DNA of 5,780 nt, taken from the NCBI GenBank assembly GCA_009786675.1, contig WQRP01000102.1, forward strand, positions 1 through 5,780, written 5' to 3'. The translations under genes and the position numbers were made by a program. Positions 5,771 to 5,780 of this stretch are shown here, piece by piece. The notes below the pieces were generated by a model. It saw only the letters and a list, made by a program, of their open reading frames with translations, searched no databases and was not told where the DNA came from. The stretch comes from Treponema sp. GTDB lineage: Bacteria; Spirochaetota; Spirochaetia; Treponematales; Breznakiellaceae. The number at the start of each line of letters is the position of its first letter. Positions within the stretch are counted from its first letter, which is position 1.

Positions 5771-5780
5771 ATGAGTCTTG
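5771..5780 (+). CDS. Start of the next gene in the transporter operon (3' partial), probably sugar ABC permease
   Basis: Only ATG AGT CTT G is present (Met-Ser-Leu). The gene start follows the binding-protein stop by 4 bases and has a well-placed GGGAG, so translation is probably coupled and the genes co-transcribed. In this transporter family a LplB-type permease commonly follows the binding protein, so that is the expected product. Nothing in the ten bases themselves shows it. GTG 5767 in another frame is a less likely start. Confidence 0.5.

Noticed and set aside
1..5780. tRNA, rRNA, CRISPR array, insertion sequence or attachment site
   Set aside because: No cloverleaf arms, regularly spaced repeats, transposase motifs or long terminal repeats were found by eye on either strand.

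Overview
The window suggests a carbohydrate-using bacterium. The large solute-binding protein and the modular secreted protein point to a spirochaete (Treponema/Breznakiella-like) or, less likely, a Paenibacillus-like Firmicute. This placement rests on recalled family resemblance, not on a search. The two right-hand genes are GC-rich yet still use AGG for Arg and ATA for Ile often. The left-hand gene is much closer to 50% GC, so the window may join two compositional regimes.

Layout, all on the + strand: (i) 2-1132 is the C-terminal part of a secreted protein built from tandem beta-sandwich, carbohydrate-binding-like modules. (ii) 1133-1440 is a spacer with small alternative hairpins, a perfect 19-bp intrinsic terminator, a doubtful 52-codon ORF, and a promoter. 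(iii) 1441-2664 is an Eis-like GNAT acetyltransferase with its own promoter. (iv) 2665-2745 is a short spacer with weak hairpins and a second promoter. (v) 2746-5766 is a 1006-aa membrane-anchored, CBM-bearing ABC-transporter solute-binding protein. (vi) From 5771 a further gene begins behind a good Shine-Dalgarno; by analogy it is probably the sugar permease.

The sugar theme links (i), (v) and (vi): a secreted module that may bind polysaccharide, then a surface-anchored sugar-capture protein that heads a transporter operon. The acetyltransferase appears to be an independent unit between them.

The most notable non-coding signal is that the acetyltransferase and the binding-protein gene have the same promoter geometry: TTGCC(A/C), 18 bp, an extended TGn-TAC(A/T)AT, then exactly 6 bp to the ATG. 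This predicts leaderless mRNAs for both first cistrons. It also means that the longer TTG-started versions of both ORFs begin on the -35 box and are wrong. I found no tRNA, rRNA, CRISPR array, insertion sequence or wholly new multi-gene system.
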